Positions 1 through 7,670 of a stretch of DNA of 64,000 nt are shown piece by piece. Below the pieces are notes generated by a model. That model did no database searches, had not been told where the DNA came from, and was given only the letters and a program-made list of their open reading frames with translations. Every line of letters starts with the position of its first letter. The stretch's first letter is position 1. A program made the translations under genes and the position numbers. The stretch is from Deltaproteobacteria bacterium (GTDB lineage: Bacteria; Desulfobacterota; Desulfuromonadia; Desulfuromonadales; BM103), in the NCBI GenBank assembly GCA_024636155.1, contig JAGXHM010000135.1, positions 19,577 through 83,576 of the forward strand, written 5' to 3'.

Positions 1-204
1 GAGATGAAAATCGTAGCACATCATGACCGCGTCGTGCCCCGGATTAAATTGGGCGATCTCAGGCACTTCGGCATACACCTGCGAACGGTATGCAGGATGG
101 CGGCTCAACCGGTCAAGCAGGCGCACCAGCTTGAGCATGCGCCGCAAAGCAGCGGCAGGCAATTCTACAATTGCAAGACTGAGGTTTTCATGCAGGGAGG
201 ACAT
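1..204 (-). CDS. Partial unknown protein, N-terminal 68 residues
   Basis: An open frame runs off the left edge of the window. It starts at ATG 204 with an AGGA Shine-Dalgarno about seven bases upstream. The 68 visible residues are mostly helical (an LxRMLKLVRLLDRL-like stretch) and end in a conserved-looking segment, FNPGHDAVMMCYDFHL. The YDFHL ending reminds me of uncharacterised ATP-grasp-like proteins of Geobacter relatives, but with the catalytic part outside the window this is only a guess. The gene lies downstream of the lut operon on the same strand, separated from it by a perfect hairpin at 285-322. Confidence 0.55.
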   Translation of the reverse strand, partial: MSSLHENLSLAIVELPAAALRRMLKLVRLLDRLSRHPAYRSQVYAEVPEIAQFNPGHDAVMMCYDFHL

Positions 205-284
205 GGCGCATCCTGAGTCAGAGAAACAAACGTCGAACTGATTGTGCCACAGTCTGATCTTGAGACAAAGAAGAGATGTGAACT

Positions 285-322
285 GGGACTCTTGTCATTT
301 AACGCTAAATGACAAGAGTCCC
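285..322. repeat. Perfect 17-bp stem-loop
   Basis: The arms at 285-301 and 306-322 (GGGACTCTTGTCATTTA and its complement) pair without mismatch around a four-base loop. No T-run follows on either strand, so it is not a classical intrinsic terminator. It lies between the lut operon and the gene at the left edge and could still end or protect the lut transcript. Confidence 0.7.
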
Positions 323-374
323 GGTTTACGCGTTCTTCTGGAGAGAGCAGCAAAGAGAGCAGACGAGGGACGTA

Positions 375-2522
375 CTACTCCAGCGATTCAGCTAAGAGCT
401 GGACCGTGTGCATCGCCCGAACCTCGACCCCTTGCTTTTCGAGACCGCCACGCAGCTGCAACATACAGCCGGGGCAATCCATGGCGACGCAGGTTGCACC
501 GCTCTTTTCAATATCCTTGATCTTGTCGCCAAGAATCTGTTTGGAGATGTCGGGGTGACTGGTCAACGAATAGGAGCCGCCAAACCCACAGCAACGATCG
601 GCATGATCCATCTCGACCAATTCCCGACCAGAGGTTGTCAACAGCTCGCGCGGTTCTTTCCAGACCCCGGCACCACGCTTGAGGTGGCAAGAGTCATGAT
701 AGGTAACCTTCTCTGCAGCCGAGATGCCCTTAAAGACTTCTGCAGCACCAAGCTGGTTGACGATGAAGCCGGCGGCATCGACGGTGATTTCGGCCAGATG
801 CTCAGCCTTTGCGGCCCAGACCGGGTTGTCCTTAAGGAATTCGACGAAATCCCGCTGCAATGCCATAGTACAGGTCGGACAGGTGGTAATGACGAAATCA
901 GGATCGTCCTTGAGCATCGCGGCAATATTCTGCTCTGCCAGAGCAATCGCTGTTTCCTTGTCTCCTGAGTAAAGAGCCGGCACCCCGCAGCAGTTCTGCT
1001 CGAGCGGGTAAGAGACCTCGACATTGAGTTTATTCATCACCTTGATCAGGTCAATGCCGAGTTCCGGATAGAGGAAGTCATTGGCGCAGCCTCCAAAGAG
1101 CGCGACCTTGTAGCGAGGCTTTTCAAGCTTTTGCGGAATCTTCTGCCACTGGTCGCGCAGCGATTTTTCGGCGATCGCCGGCAGGGTACGCCACTCGGTC
1201 AATGAAGAGAAAAAGAGTGGCAGATGACGGATCGTGCGGTGGCCACCGGTCACCGGCTTCTGTAGCAGCGAGGCGGCGCGGATCAGGCTGTGGAACAACT
1301 TGCGGTTCCGCATCACTTTGCGGAAAACGATCGACTTGCCAACCCCAATCCCTTCTTCATGGCCGATGGTCTCACGCAGACTGAGAATAATGTTTTCCAG
1401 ATCGATGTTCGATGGGCAGACGGTGACACAGGCGCGGCAACCGATGCAGGCGCGAACGATCTCGGCAGCATTGTCCAAACCGTGAAAAAATGCGGTCAGG
1501 ATAATGCCGATGGCGCCGATGTAGACATGGCCGAAGACATGGCCGCCTACAGTCTGGTAGACCGGGCAGACGTTGGCGCAGGGACCGCACTTGATACAGC
1601 GCAGAGCATCTCGACATTGCGGCGACTCGGCCAGCGCGCTGCGGCCGTTATCGAGCAGCACCAGGTGCAGCTCCTTCTCACCGTCACCACAGGGGACTGC
1701 GCCGCGGATCCAGGTCACGTAGGAGGTCAGCAGCTGACCGGTGGCGTTCTTCGGCAGGGTGCGGATGATCGTCGCCGCATCCTCGAGGGTTGGTACAATC
1801 TTTTCCACCCCGAGCAAGGCAACATGAATCTTCGGCAGGGTCGAGACCAGTCTGGCATTGCCCTCGTTGGTAATCAGGGCAATGCCGCCGGTTTCAGCGA
1901 CCGCGATGTTGGCCCCGGTAATCCCCATGTCGGCATCGAGGTAACCCTGGCGCAACTGCTCGCGAGCAACCTGTACCAAGTGGGCAATTTCTGCAGGTTC
2001 TTGAATGCCAGTCACCTTGCTGAACAGTTCGGCAACCTCTTCCTTGAACATGTGGATCGCCGGCATCACCATGTGACTTGGTCGCTGACCGGCAAGCTGA
2101 ATAATCCATTCGCCCAGATCGGTCTCGAGCGCCTCGACACCAGCACTTTCAAGAGCATGGTTGAGATGAGTCTCTTCACTCGCCATGCTCTTGCTTTTGG
2201 CCGCCAGCTTAACCCCTCTGGACTTGGCCAGTTCGGCAATATAGCTGTTGGCATCAGCGGCGGTTTTTGCCAGATAAACCGTGGCACCTGCCGCCTCGGC
2301 ATTGGCGATGAACTGCTCGAGATACTGCTGGCGATGCGCGGCCACCTCATCCTTGCTGGCGGCGATCTCCTGACGTAAAGCCTCAAAATCATATTGGCTG
2401 AAGGCCTTCTCGCGGGCGAGCAGAAAGGCATCGCCGAACTTGTGCAGGGCATCCTGTAATTTCGGCGTTGCCAGCGCATGATCGATGCGGAGCTGATATT
2501 CCTTAGCGCGGACTTTACTCAT
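375..2522 (-). CDS. Fused LutB-LutA lactate oxidation iron-sulfur protein
   Basis: This 715-residue protein joins two Lut subunits. The N-terminal half is LutB-like: a LUD domain (about 70-300) with the segment GITGANIAVAETGGI, then two 4Fe-4S motifs at C309/C312/C315/C319 and C359/C362/C365/C369. The C-terminal 240 residues are LutA-like, with two CCG modules (C511-C512 and C644-C645). In Bacillus, LutA, LutB and LutC are separate and oxidise L-lactate to pyruvate, passing electrons to the respiratory chain from the cytoplasm. The fusion is inferred to do the same with LutC, encoded 32 bases upstream in the same operon. Expression is probably controlled by the GntR operator at 3138-3148. Confidence 0.88.
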   Translation of the reverse strand: MSKVRAKEYQLRIDHALATPKLQDALHKFGDAFLLAREKAFSQYDFEALRQEIAASKDEVAAHRQQYLEQFIANAEAAGATVYLAKTAADANSYIAELAKSRGVKLAAKSKSMASEETHLNHALESAGVEALETDLGEWIIQLAGQRPSHMVMPAIHMFKEEVAELFSKVTGIQEPAEIAHLVQVAREQLRQGYLDADMGITGANIAVAETGGIALITNEGNARLVSTLPKIHVALLGVEKIVPTLEDAATIIRTLPKNATGQLLTSYVTWIRGAVPCGDGEKELHLVLLDNGRSALAESPQCRDALRCIKCGPCANVCPVYQTVGGHVFGHVYIGAIGIILTAFFHGLDNAAEIVRACIGCRACVTVCPSNIDLENIILSLRETIGHEEGIGVGKSIVFRKVMRNRKLFHSLIRAASLLQKPVTGGHRTIRHLPLFFSSLTEWRTLPAIAEKSLRDQWQKIPQKLEKPRYKVALFGGCANDFLYPELGIDLIKVMNKLNVEVSYPLEQNCCGVPALYSGDKETAIALAEQNIAAMLKDDPDFVITTCPTCTMALQRDFVEFLKDNPVWAAKAEHLAEITVDAAGFIVNQLGAAEVFKGISAAEKVTYHDSCHLKRGAGVWKEPRELLTTSGRELVEMDHADRCCGFGGSYSLTSHPDISKQILGDKIKDIEKSGATCVAMDCPGCMLQLRGGLEKQGVEVRAMHTVQLLAESLE

Positions 2523-2554
2523 AATTTCATTCCTTAACTCTCAAATGTGACCAA

Positions 2555-3118
2555 CTACATTTCCAATGGATCGTCAGAGAGACCGGAGAAGAGCAGAATA
2601 TGCAACTCCTTCGGCCCATGAACGCCGATAGTCAGCACCCGTTCGATATCCGCAGTGCGGCTCGGCCCTGTGATATAGGCCAGGTAGTTGCGCGAACTGT
2701 TCTGATGGAAGGTACGCAGATGGGGGACAGCGGCCAGATCGTCTACAAGAATCTTGGCGGGGTCGAGCAGCACCACGTGATGCTCCGGCAGGGTGGTTGC
2801 CAGACGGATATCTTCGGCAGTGCTTTCCAGCACCACGGTTCCGGTAGCGGCAAAAGCAAAATTAGCCCCGGTCACGCCGACTGCAGCTATGGCCGCTCCT
2901 TGACGTAGATCGTCTTGCACCAAGACGACTCCGGCCTTTTTGATGGCGGCCGCCAATTTGAGCCGTTCAGACGAGGCAAAGTGCGGCACCATGACCGGAC
3001 CGGTCGCAAGCTGCTTAACGTAGTCGACCACGCCCTCAACCCCCGAGACAGATTCAACCTTGGCGCCAACGGCGCGGGCTGCCTCGCTAAAAACTGTGAC
3101 CAGTCTCTCTTCTTGCAT
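2555..3118 (-). CDS. lutC: LutC-like LUD-domain lactate utilization protein
   Basis: A 187-residue LUD-domain protein, first gene of the lutC-lutBA operon. The signature stretch GVTGANFAFAATGTVVLES matches the same region in the LutB half of the downstream fusion. LutC is needed for L-lactate oxidation in Bacillus; its precise role is unsettled. ATG 3118 is preferred because GAGGAG lies eight bases upstream. A GTG at 3127 would place the start inside that ribosome binding site. Upstream are a promoter and a GntR-type operator. Confidence 0.85.
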   Translation of the reverse strand: MQEERLVTVFSEAARAVGAKVESVSGVEGVVDYVKQLATGPVMVPHFASSERLKLAAAIKKAGVVLVQDDLRQGAAIAAVGVTGANFAFAATGTVVLESTAEDIRLATTLPEHHVVLLDPAKILVDDLAAVPHLRTFHQNSSRNYLAYITGPSRTADIERVLTIGVHGPKELHILLFSGLSDDPLEM

Positions 3119-3137
3119 GAGACGCACTCCTCATAAT

Positions 3138-3148
3138 TGGTCTGACCA
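3138..3148 (-). promoter_or_regulatory. GntR (FadR/LldR-type) operator of lut operon
   Basis: Read on the minus strand this is TGGTCAGACCA inside AATGGTCAGACCAATT, a dyad typical of FadR/PdhR/LldR regulators. It lies directly downstream of the predicted lutC transcription start, where a bound repressor would block transcription. Near-identical sites precede dctP (7571-7581) and the GntR gene (22228-22238). Confidence 0.75.
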
Positions 3149-3159
3149 TTAATTGGTTT

Positions 3160-3188
3160 ATCGTATGGGGCGCCCTGCTCCAAGTCAA
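3160..3188 (-). promoter_or_regulatory. Sigma-70-type promoter of lut operon
   Basis: On the minus strand, TTGACT (3188-3183) and TACGAT (3165-3160) are separated by exactly 17 bases. The implied start near 3153 falls at the edge of the GntR operator. Confidence 0.65.
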
Positions 3189-3245
3189 GAAAAAAGCAAA
3201 CGCCGTTTTCATAACTTCACGTGCTGGGCGATTTCATCCAGAACT

Positions 3246-4691
3246 TTATTCACGACCCAGCGGGATCTGGTATTTAGCCATCTTCTTGTAGAGCACGGTA
3301 CGATGGATACCGAGCAGCTTGGCGGCCTTGGCCTTGTTATTGCCAGTCAACTCCAAAGCCTTGCGCAAGGCCTCCCGTTCCGCCTCGGCGACGACTGCAC
3401 CGAGGTCCCACTGGCCACTTTTCAAGGAGGTCAGGGTCGGCCGACTCAGGTAAAAAGGGAGGTCGCATGCGTCAATGGAGTTGCCTTCAATGGTAAAAGC
3501 GGTCCGCTCCAGGACATTGATCAGTTCACGGATGTTGCCCGGCCAATGATAACCATCCAGCACCTTCTCTGCCGCTGGAGTCAGTTGATAACGAGAACCC
3601 GGATAGTTTTCAGCAATCTTGCCCAGCAGGTGCCTGGCCAAAGGGATGATGTCTCCCTGACGATCCCGCAGCGGCGGGACTTCGAGGGAAACCACGTTCA
3701 AGCGATAGAAGAGATCCTCTCTGAACAGCTTCTGTTTGACCATCGTTTCCAGATCACGGTTGGTGGCAGCAATAATCCGAAAATCGCTTTTGAGCATCTG
3801 GTTTCCTCCCACCCGCTCAAAAAGCTTATCTTCCAGAACGCGCAGCAATTTGGGCTGCAACTCAAGAGGCATCTCACCGATCTCATCGAGAAACAGGGTG
3901 CCGCCGTCGGCCAATTCCAACTTGCCTGGTTTCCCCGCGGTCTTGGCTCCGGTAAAAGCCCCCTCTGTGTAGCCGAACAGTTCTGATTCGAACAGTTCTT
4001 TGGGGATGGCTGCACAATTGATGTGAATAGAGGGTTTCTTATGCCGCGAACTGCGCTGATGAATCGCCTGGGCAAACAACTCTTTACCGGTTCCCGACTC
4101 CCCGGTTAGAAGAATCGGCAAGTCAGTAAGCGCTGCTTTGCGCGCAGCCTCTTTCAGAGCGACGATCGGCGGACTCTCACCGCGGATACTATCGAAATTG
4201 TAACGACTGGAGCGCAGTGAAATCAATTCTTTTTCGTACAGCTTCAGCTTTGACTCCAACAGACTCAGGTTGTTGGCCAAACGGCCCACATCACTGACCT
4301 GCTTGAACATGATCTGACCAAAGGCGGCGACGACTTTGCCATCATCAAAGATGGGGATTCGCTGCACCACCATATCCCGCCCCATGGTGGTAAAGATCTG
4401 GTTAAGCTCTGCCTTGCCGGTTCTGGCAACGATATGCATGCGGCTGCCTTCGAGAACCTCGGTGACATGCTTACCGATCACCTGATCGGCCTCGATGCCA
4501 AGAAAACGAGCGTAAGGACGATTGAAATAGAGGATGTTGCCTTCCTTGTCAGTGACCAATGCACCATTTTCAATGTGGTCGAAGATCAGATTGGCAAGCT
4601 TCAGTCGGCGGCTTGTCTCTTGCCATAGCTCTTCGGACGGTATGGTCGCTTCCTGAGTTCGTGGCTGCGATTCCGACTCGAGTACATTCAT
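3246..4691 (-). CDS. Sigma-54-dependent transcriptional activator (PAS-AAA+-Fis)
   Basis: A bacterial enhancer-binding protein of 481 residues: an N-terminal PAS domain (about 25-130), an AAA+ domain with Walker A GESGTGKE, the sigma-54 contact loop GAFTGA and Walker B TLFLDEIG, and a C-terminal Fis-type helix-turn-helix (LLGIHRTVLYKKM). It remodels RNA polymerase-sigma-54 after sensing a small ligand or redox signal through PAS. ATG 4691 has an AGGGAG site five bases upstream and is preferred to ATG 4706, which has none. It is divergent from the CoA-transferase operon, whose -24/-12 promoter it most likely activates. A 20-bp palindrome lies just upstream of its start. Confidence 0.92.
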   Translation of the reverse strand: MNVLESESQPRTQEATIPSEELWQETSRRLKLANLIFDHIENGALVTDKEGNILYFNRPYARFLGIEADQVIGKHVTEVLEGSRMHIVARTGKAELNQIFTTMGRDMVVQRIPIFDDGKVVAAFGQIMFKQVSDVGRLANNLSLLESKLKLYEKELISLRSSRYNFDSIRGESPPIVALKEAARKAALTDLPILLTGESGTGKELFAQAIHQRSSRHKKPSIHINCAAIPKELFESELFGYTEGAFTGAKTAGKPGKLELADGGTLFLDEIGEMPLELQPKLLRVLEDKLFERVGGNQMLKSDFRIIAATNRDLETMVKQKLFREDLFYRLNVVSLEVPPLRDRQGDIIPLARHLLGKIAENYPGSRYQLTPAAEKVLDGYHWPGNIRELINVLERTAFTIEGNSIDACDLPFYLSRPTLTSLKSGQWDLGAVVAEAEREALRKALELTGNNKAKAAKLLGIHRTVLYKKMAKYQIPLGRE

Positions 4692-4716
4692 GCGTGCTCC
4701 CTTCATACTGTCTTTG

Positions 4717-4736
4717 TTTAGCTACATGTAGCTAAA
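4717..4736. promoter_or_regulatory. 20-bp perfect palindrome, candidate activator site
   Basis: TTTAGCTACATGTAGCTAAA is a perfect inverted repeat 26 bases upstream of the activator start and about 310 bases upstream of the divergent -24 element. It could be an upstream activating sequence or an autoregulatory operator. No binding data support this. Confidence 0.5.
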
Positions 4737-4896
4737 TACTGACAATCTGGCTCGACTCGTCTCTGCGGCAACTCAGACCGTCGCTTTTTTCCGTTGCTAA
4801 CCTGCTGATTCATAGTCGCTTTTGTCTGGCGCCTTGTACTCACAGCTATTCTACTGCAACGATATTCAGATGCAAATCAAAGGTAGCTCTCTGTCA

Positions 4897-4920
4897 ATGT
4901 GTAGTCAAGCGAATACACAT
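4897..4920. promoter_or_regulatory. Candidate enhancer dyad (ATGTGTA-N10-TACACAT)
   Basis: Seven-base inverted arms separated by ten bases contain the TGT-N10-ACA-like spacing common at enhancer-binding-protein sites. The dyad lies about 140 bases upstream of the -24 element, a usual enhancer distance. The rest of 4740-5310 shows no convincing gene. Confidence 0.4.
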
Positions 4921-5046
4921 ATTCCTTCAGCAAACCTGTCGCTGACTTCTCCTGAGATCCTGAGGTCTTCTCTCTCTCAGCCTAACCAACTGATTTATAT
5001 CGATTTATCTCTTGGAAGAGCAAAAACCAAGACGAATTTACGCGTC

Positions 5047-5062
5047 TGGCCTGCAACTTGCT
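5047..5062 (+). promoter_or_regulatory. Sigma-54 (-24/-12) promoter of CoA-transferase operon
   Basis: TGGCCTGCAACTTGCT matches the TGGCACG-N4-TTGCT consensus, with exact GG-to-GC spacing. It faces the CoA-transferase gene 249 bases downstream, and a sigma-54 activator is encoded divergently, which makes the assignment coherent. Confidence 0.7.
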
Positions 5063-5252
5063 CAATGGTTAACTTAATAACATTTTTCAGCTTCTTTTTA
5101 AAAAAGACATCTACAGAGATAAATCGACTCGACGATTACTTAACCGGGTCATTTCGGGACATTTGACATTAGCTCCTTTAGCGCTACGTTTAAGCTGTCT
5201 GCAGAGAGATATTGACTCTGGCCGACATCAATAGCAAAACCTTTGTATCGGT

Positions 5253-5273
5253 GGCGGAGAAGCCTTCGCCGCC
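5253..5273 (+). other. GC-rich hairpin in 5' leader of CoA-transferase gene
   Basis: GGCGGAGAA and TTCGCCGCC pair with one mismatch around a three-base loop, about 28 bases upstream of the AAGGAG ribosome binding site. Its function is unknown; it may affect mRNA stability or translation. Confidence 0.4.
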
Positions 5274-5310
5274 ATCTTCGAACATTGCCAACAATCTTTA
5301 AGGAGAACCG

Positions 5311-6678
5311 ATGAAACCGATCTACACCGATGCTAAAGCCGCCCTGGAAGGACTGGTTACTGACAACATGACCATAGCCGCCGGAGGATTTGGTCTCTGC
5401 GGCATCCCCGAAAAATTGATTCTGGCCCTGCGCGACTCTGGCGCCAAGCAGTTGACCCTGGTCAGCAACAACGCCGGGGTTGATGATTTTGGCCTTGGCC
5501 TGCTCTTGCAGACCCGCCAGATCCGCAAGATGATCTCCTCTTATGTCGGCGAAAACGCCCTTTTTGAAAAACAATTCCTTGATGGCGATCTGGAGCTTGA
5601 ACTGACACCACAGGGGACCCTCGCTGAGAAACTTCGTGCCGGTGGAGCAGGCATCCCGGCCTTCTTTACCCGGACCGGTTACGGCACACTGTTAAGCGAG
5701 GGGAAGGAGACCAAGGAGTTTAAAGGTCTCCCCTACGTTCTGGAAGAGAGCATTCAGGCTGATCTGGCTATCGTCAAGGCCTGGAAAGCCGATAAAGCCG
5801 GCAACCTGATAATGAACAAGACCGCCAACAACTTCAATGTTGCCTGCGCCAAGTCAGGCCGCATCACGGTGGCCGAGGTCGAGGAGATCGTTGAGATCGG
5901 CGAGCTTGATCCGCATCAGATTCACGTCCCCGGCGTTTATGTCGACCGGTTGGTGCTCGGCAGCAACTACGAGAAACCAATCGAGCAGCGGACTGTTTCC
6001 GGTGCCGGCATCTCGGCCAAAGGCTTCAACCCGAAACGCGAGTGGATGGCAAAACGCGTCGCTCAGGAGCTGACAGACGGCGCCTATATCAACCTCGGCA
6101 TCGGCATGCCGACCCTGGTGGCCAACTTCATCCCCGAGGGGATTCAGGTCACCCTGCAATCGGAGAACGGTTTGCTCGGCATTGGACCTTTTCCGACGGA
6201 AGACCGACTCGACCCCGACCTGATCAATGCCGGCAAGCAAACCATCACCGCCTTGCCCGGTGCCAGCCACTTTGACTCTTCGGAATCCTTCGCCATGATC
6301 CGCGGCGGGCACATCGACCTCTCGGTACTCGGCGGCATGCAGGTCAGTCGAACGGGTGACCTGGCCAACTGGATGATCCCCGGCAAGATGGTCAAGGGAC
6401 CGGGTGGCGCCATGGACCTGGTCTCAGGCGTCAAAAAGGTGGTGATCATGATGGAGCATTGCGCCAAAGATGGTACTCCGAAGATCCTCGAGCAATGCGA
6501 CCTGCCGGTCACCGGTCGACAAGTGGGCGACCTGCGGGTGACTGACAGGGCGGTCTTCACAGTCGATGCTGAAACGGGGCTGACACTGACCGAGATCTCC
6601 CCTTTCTCGAGCTTGGAAGAAGTCCGCAAGGCCACCGGCTGCACTTTCCAGATTGCCGCCAAGCTGAAAAGTAACTGA
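5311..6678 (+). CDS. 3-oxoacid (acetoacetate) CoA-transferase, fused alpha-beta
   Basis: A 455-residue family I CoA-transferase carrying both subunits in one chain, as in mitochondrial SCOT. The alpha half (about 1-215) has the glycine motif [12 protein letters not shown]. The beta half (about 235-445) has the catalytic Glu285 in SENGLLG. It would move CoA from a donor such as succinyl-CoA or acetyl-CoA onto acetoacetate or another short acid in the cytoplasm. The next gene encodes a 3-hydroxybutyrate dehydrogenase, so the pair plausibly turns 3-hydroxybutyrate into acetoacetyl-CoA. AAGGAG lies about five bases before the ATG. The donor acid is not readable from sequence. Confidence 0.9.
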   Translation: MKPIYTDAKAALEGLVTDNMTIAAGGFGLCGIPEKLILALRDSGAKQLTLVSNNAGVDDFGLGLLLQTRQIRKMISSYVGENALFEKQFLDGDLELELTPQGTLAEKLRAGGAGIPAFFTRTGYGTLLSEGKETKEFKGLPYVLEESIQADLAIVKAWKADKAGNLIMNKTANNFNVACAKSGRITVAEVEEIVEIGELDPHQIHVPGVYVDRLVLGSNYEKPIEQRTVSGAGISAKGFNPKREWMAKRVAQELTDGAYINLGIGMPTLVANFIPEGIQVTLQSENGLLGIGPFPTEDRLDPDLINAGKQTITALPGASHFDSSESFAMIRGGHIDLSVLGGMQVSRTGDLANWMIPGKMVKGPGGAMDLVSGVKKVVIMMEHCAKDGTPKILEQCDLPVTGRQVGDLRVTDRAVFTVDAETGLTLTEISPFSSLEEVRKATGCTFQIAAKLKSN

Positions 6679-6706
6679 GCATTTTTATTCATTAAGGAGA
6701 CGCTGC

Positions 6707-7465
6707 ATGTCACAAAAAGTTGCTGTTGTCACCGGTGCCGCCAGTGGTATCGGCCTGGCCATCGCTGAAGCTCTGGCCGCGGGCGGCTACCGGCTGGTCA
6801 TGGCAGATGTCAACGCCGAGTCCGGCAATCGCGAAGCCGACCGTCTCAAGGCTTACTTCGTCCATGCCGACCTCACCGATCGCGCGGCCTGCAAGGCCTT
6901 GATCGATATAGCGGTAACCAAATTCGGTTCGGTCGATGTGCTGATCAACAATGCTGGCATCCAGCATGTCAGCCCGGTGGAAGACTTCCCCGAGGACAAG
7001 TGGGACTTCATGATTCGCCTGATGCTGACCGCCCCTTTCCTGCTCACCAAGTACGCTTGGCCACAGATGAAAGCGGCCGGATGGGGCCGGGTCATCAACA
7101 TCAGTTCGGTGCACGGTCTGCGCGCCAGCGAATTCAAATCAGCCTACATCAGCGCCAAACACGGCATCATGGGTCTGACCAAGACCACTGCCCTGGAAGG
7201 CGGACCGTTCGGCATTACGGTCAACGCCATCTGTCCAGCTTACGTGCGCACGCCGCTGGTCGACAACCAGATCGATGCCCAGGCAGCCACCCACGGCATC
7301 CCCAGAGAGGATGTCATCGGCAGCGTCATGCTCAAAAAAGCCGCCATTAAAAGGATGATTGAGCCGAATGAGATCGGTTCCGCCGTGTTGTATCTCTGCT
7401 CAGATGCCGCTGGATGCATGACCGGCACCGACTTTACCATCGACTGTGGCTGGTCCGCCTGCTGA
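6707..7465 (+). CDS. bdhA: D-3-hydroxybutyrate dehydrogenase (SDR family)
   Basis: A 252-residue classical short-chain dehydrogenase. It shows the cofactor motif TGAASGIG (9-16), the structural NNAG motif, a catalytic serine in NISSVHG and Y147/K151 in YISAK. The segment GIQHVSPVEDFPEDKWD is characteristic of bacterial 3-hydroxybutyrate dehydrogenases, which oxidise D-3-hydroxybutyrate to acetoacetate with NAD+. It starts 28 bases after the CoA-transferase with AAGGAG in the gap, so the two are cotranscribed. A related SDR substrate cannot be excluded. Confidence 0.85.
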   Translation: MSQKVAVVTGAASGIGLAIAEALAAGGYRLVMADVNAESGNREADRLKAYFVHADLTDRAACKALIDIAVTKFGSVDVLINNAGIQHVSPVEDFPEDKWDFMIRLMLTAPFLLTKYAWPQMKAAGWGRVINISSVHGLRASEFKSAYISAKHGIMGLTKTTALEGGPFGITVNAICPAYVRTPLVDNQIDAQAATHGIPREDVIGSVMLKKAAIKRMIEPNEIGSAVLYLCSDAAGCMTGTDFTIDCGWSAC

Positions 7466-7533
7466 ACGGGAAAACTTACTACGCAAACTCAGTCGAAAAA
7501 ATTTATTCAATACAACGCTGTTTGTTTTTTTAC

Positions 7534-7562
7534 TTGACCTGTCAGAAAAGATTAGCTACCGT
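7534..7562 (+). promoter_or_regulatory. Promoter of TRAP transporter operon
   Basis: TTGACC (7534-7539) and TACCGT (7557-7562) are spaced by 17 bases. The -10 is weak, but the arrangement relative to the operator at 7571 matches that at lutC and at the GntR gene. Confidence 0.45.
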
Positions 7563-7570
7563 CTCAAAAC

Positions 7571-7581
7571 TGGTCATACCA
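7571..7581 (+). promoter_or_regulatory. GntR (FadR/LldR-type) operator upstream of dctP
   Basis: TGGTCATACCA inside AACTGGTCATACCAATTA. The core is the same as in the operator of the GntR gene at 22228-22238 and differs by one base from the lut site. It lies at the predicted transcription start, which suggests repression. Confidence 0.75.
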
Positions 7582-7670
7582 ATTATTGGTAATGCAACTA
7601 ACTTAAGAGGGCTACCTGCCTGACACCTTGGCGGCCCATTTCTACTCACCCGCAAAAAAGAGGAGGTCGT

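Noticed and set aside
1290..2378. Long plus-strand frame of 362 codons opposite the lutBA gene
   Set aside because: It lies wholly antisense to a protein with clear Fe-S and LUD motifs and has no family features.
4822..5166. Plus-strand open frame of 114 codons in the intergenic region upstream of the CoA-transferase
   Set aside because: No ribosome binding site or recognisable domain, and it spans the sigma-54 promoter and enhancer-like dyad.
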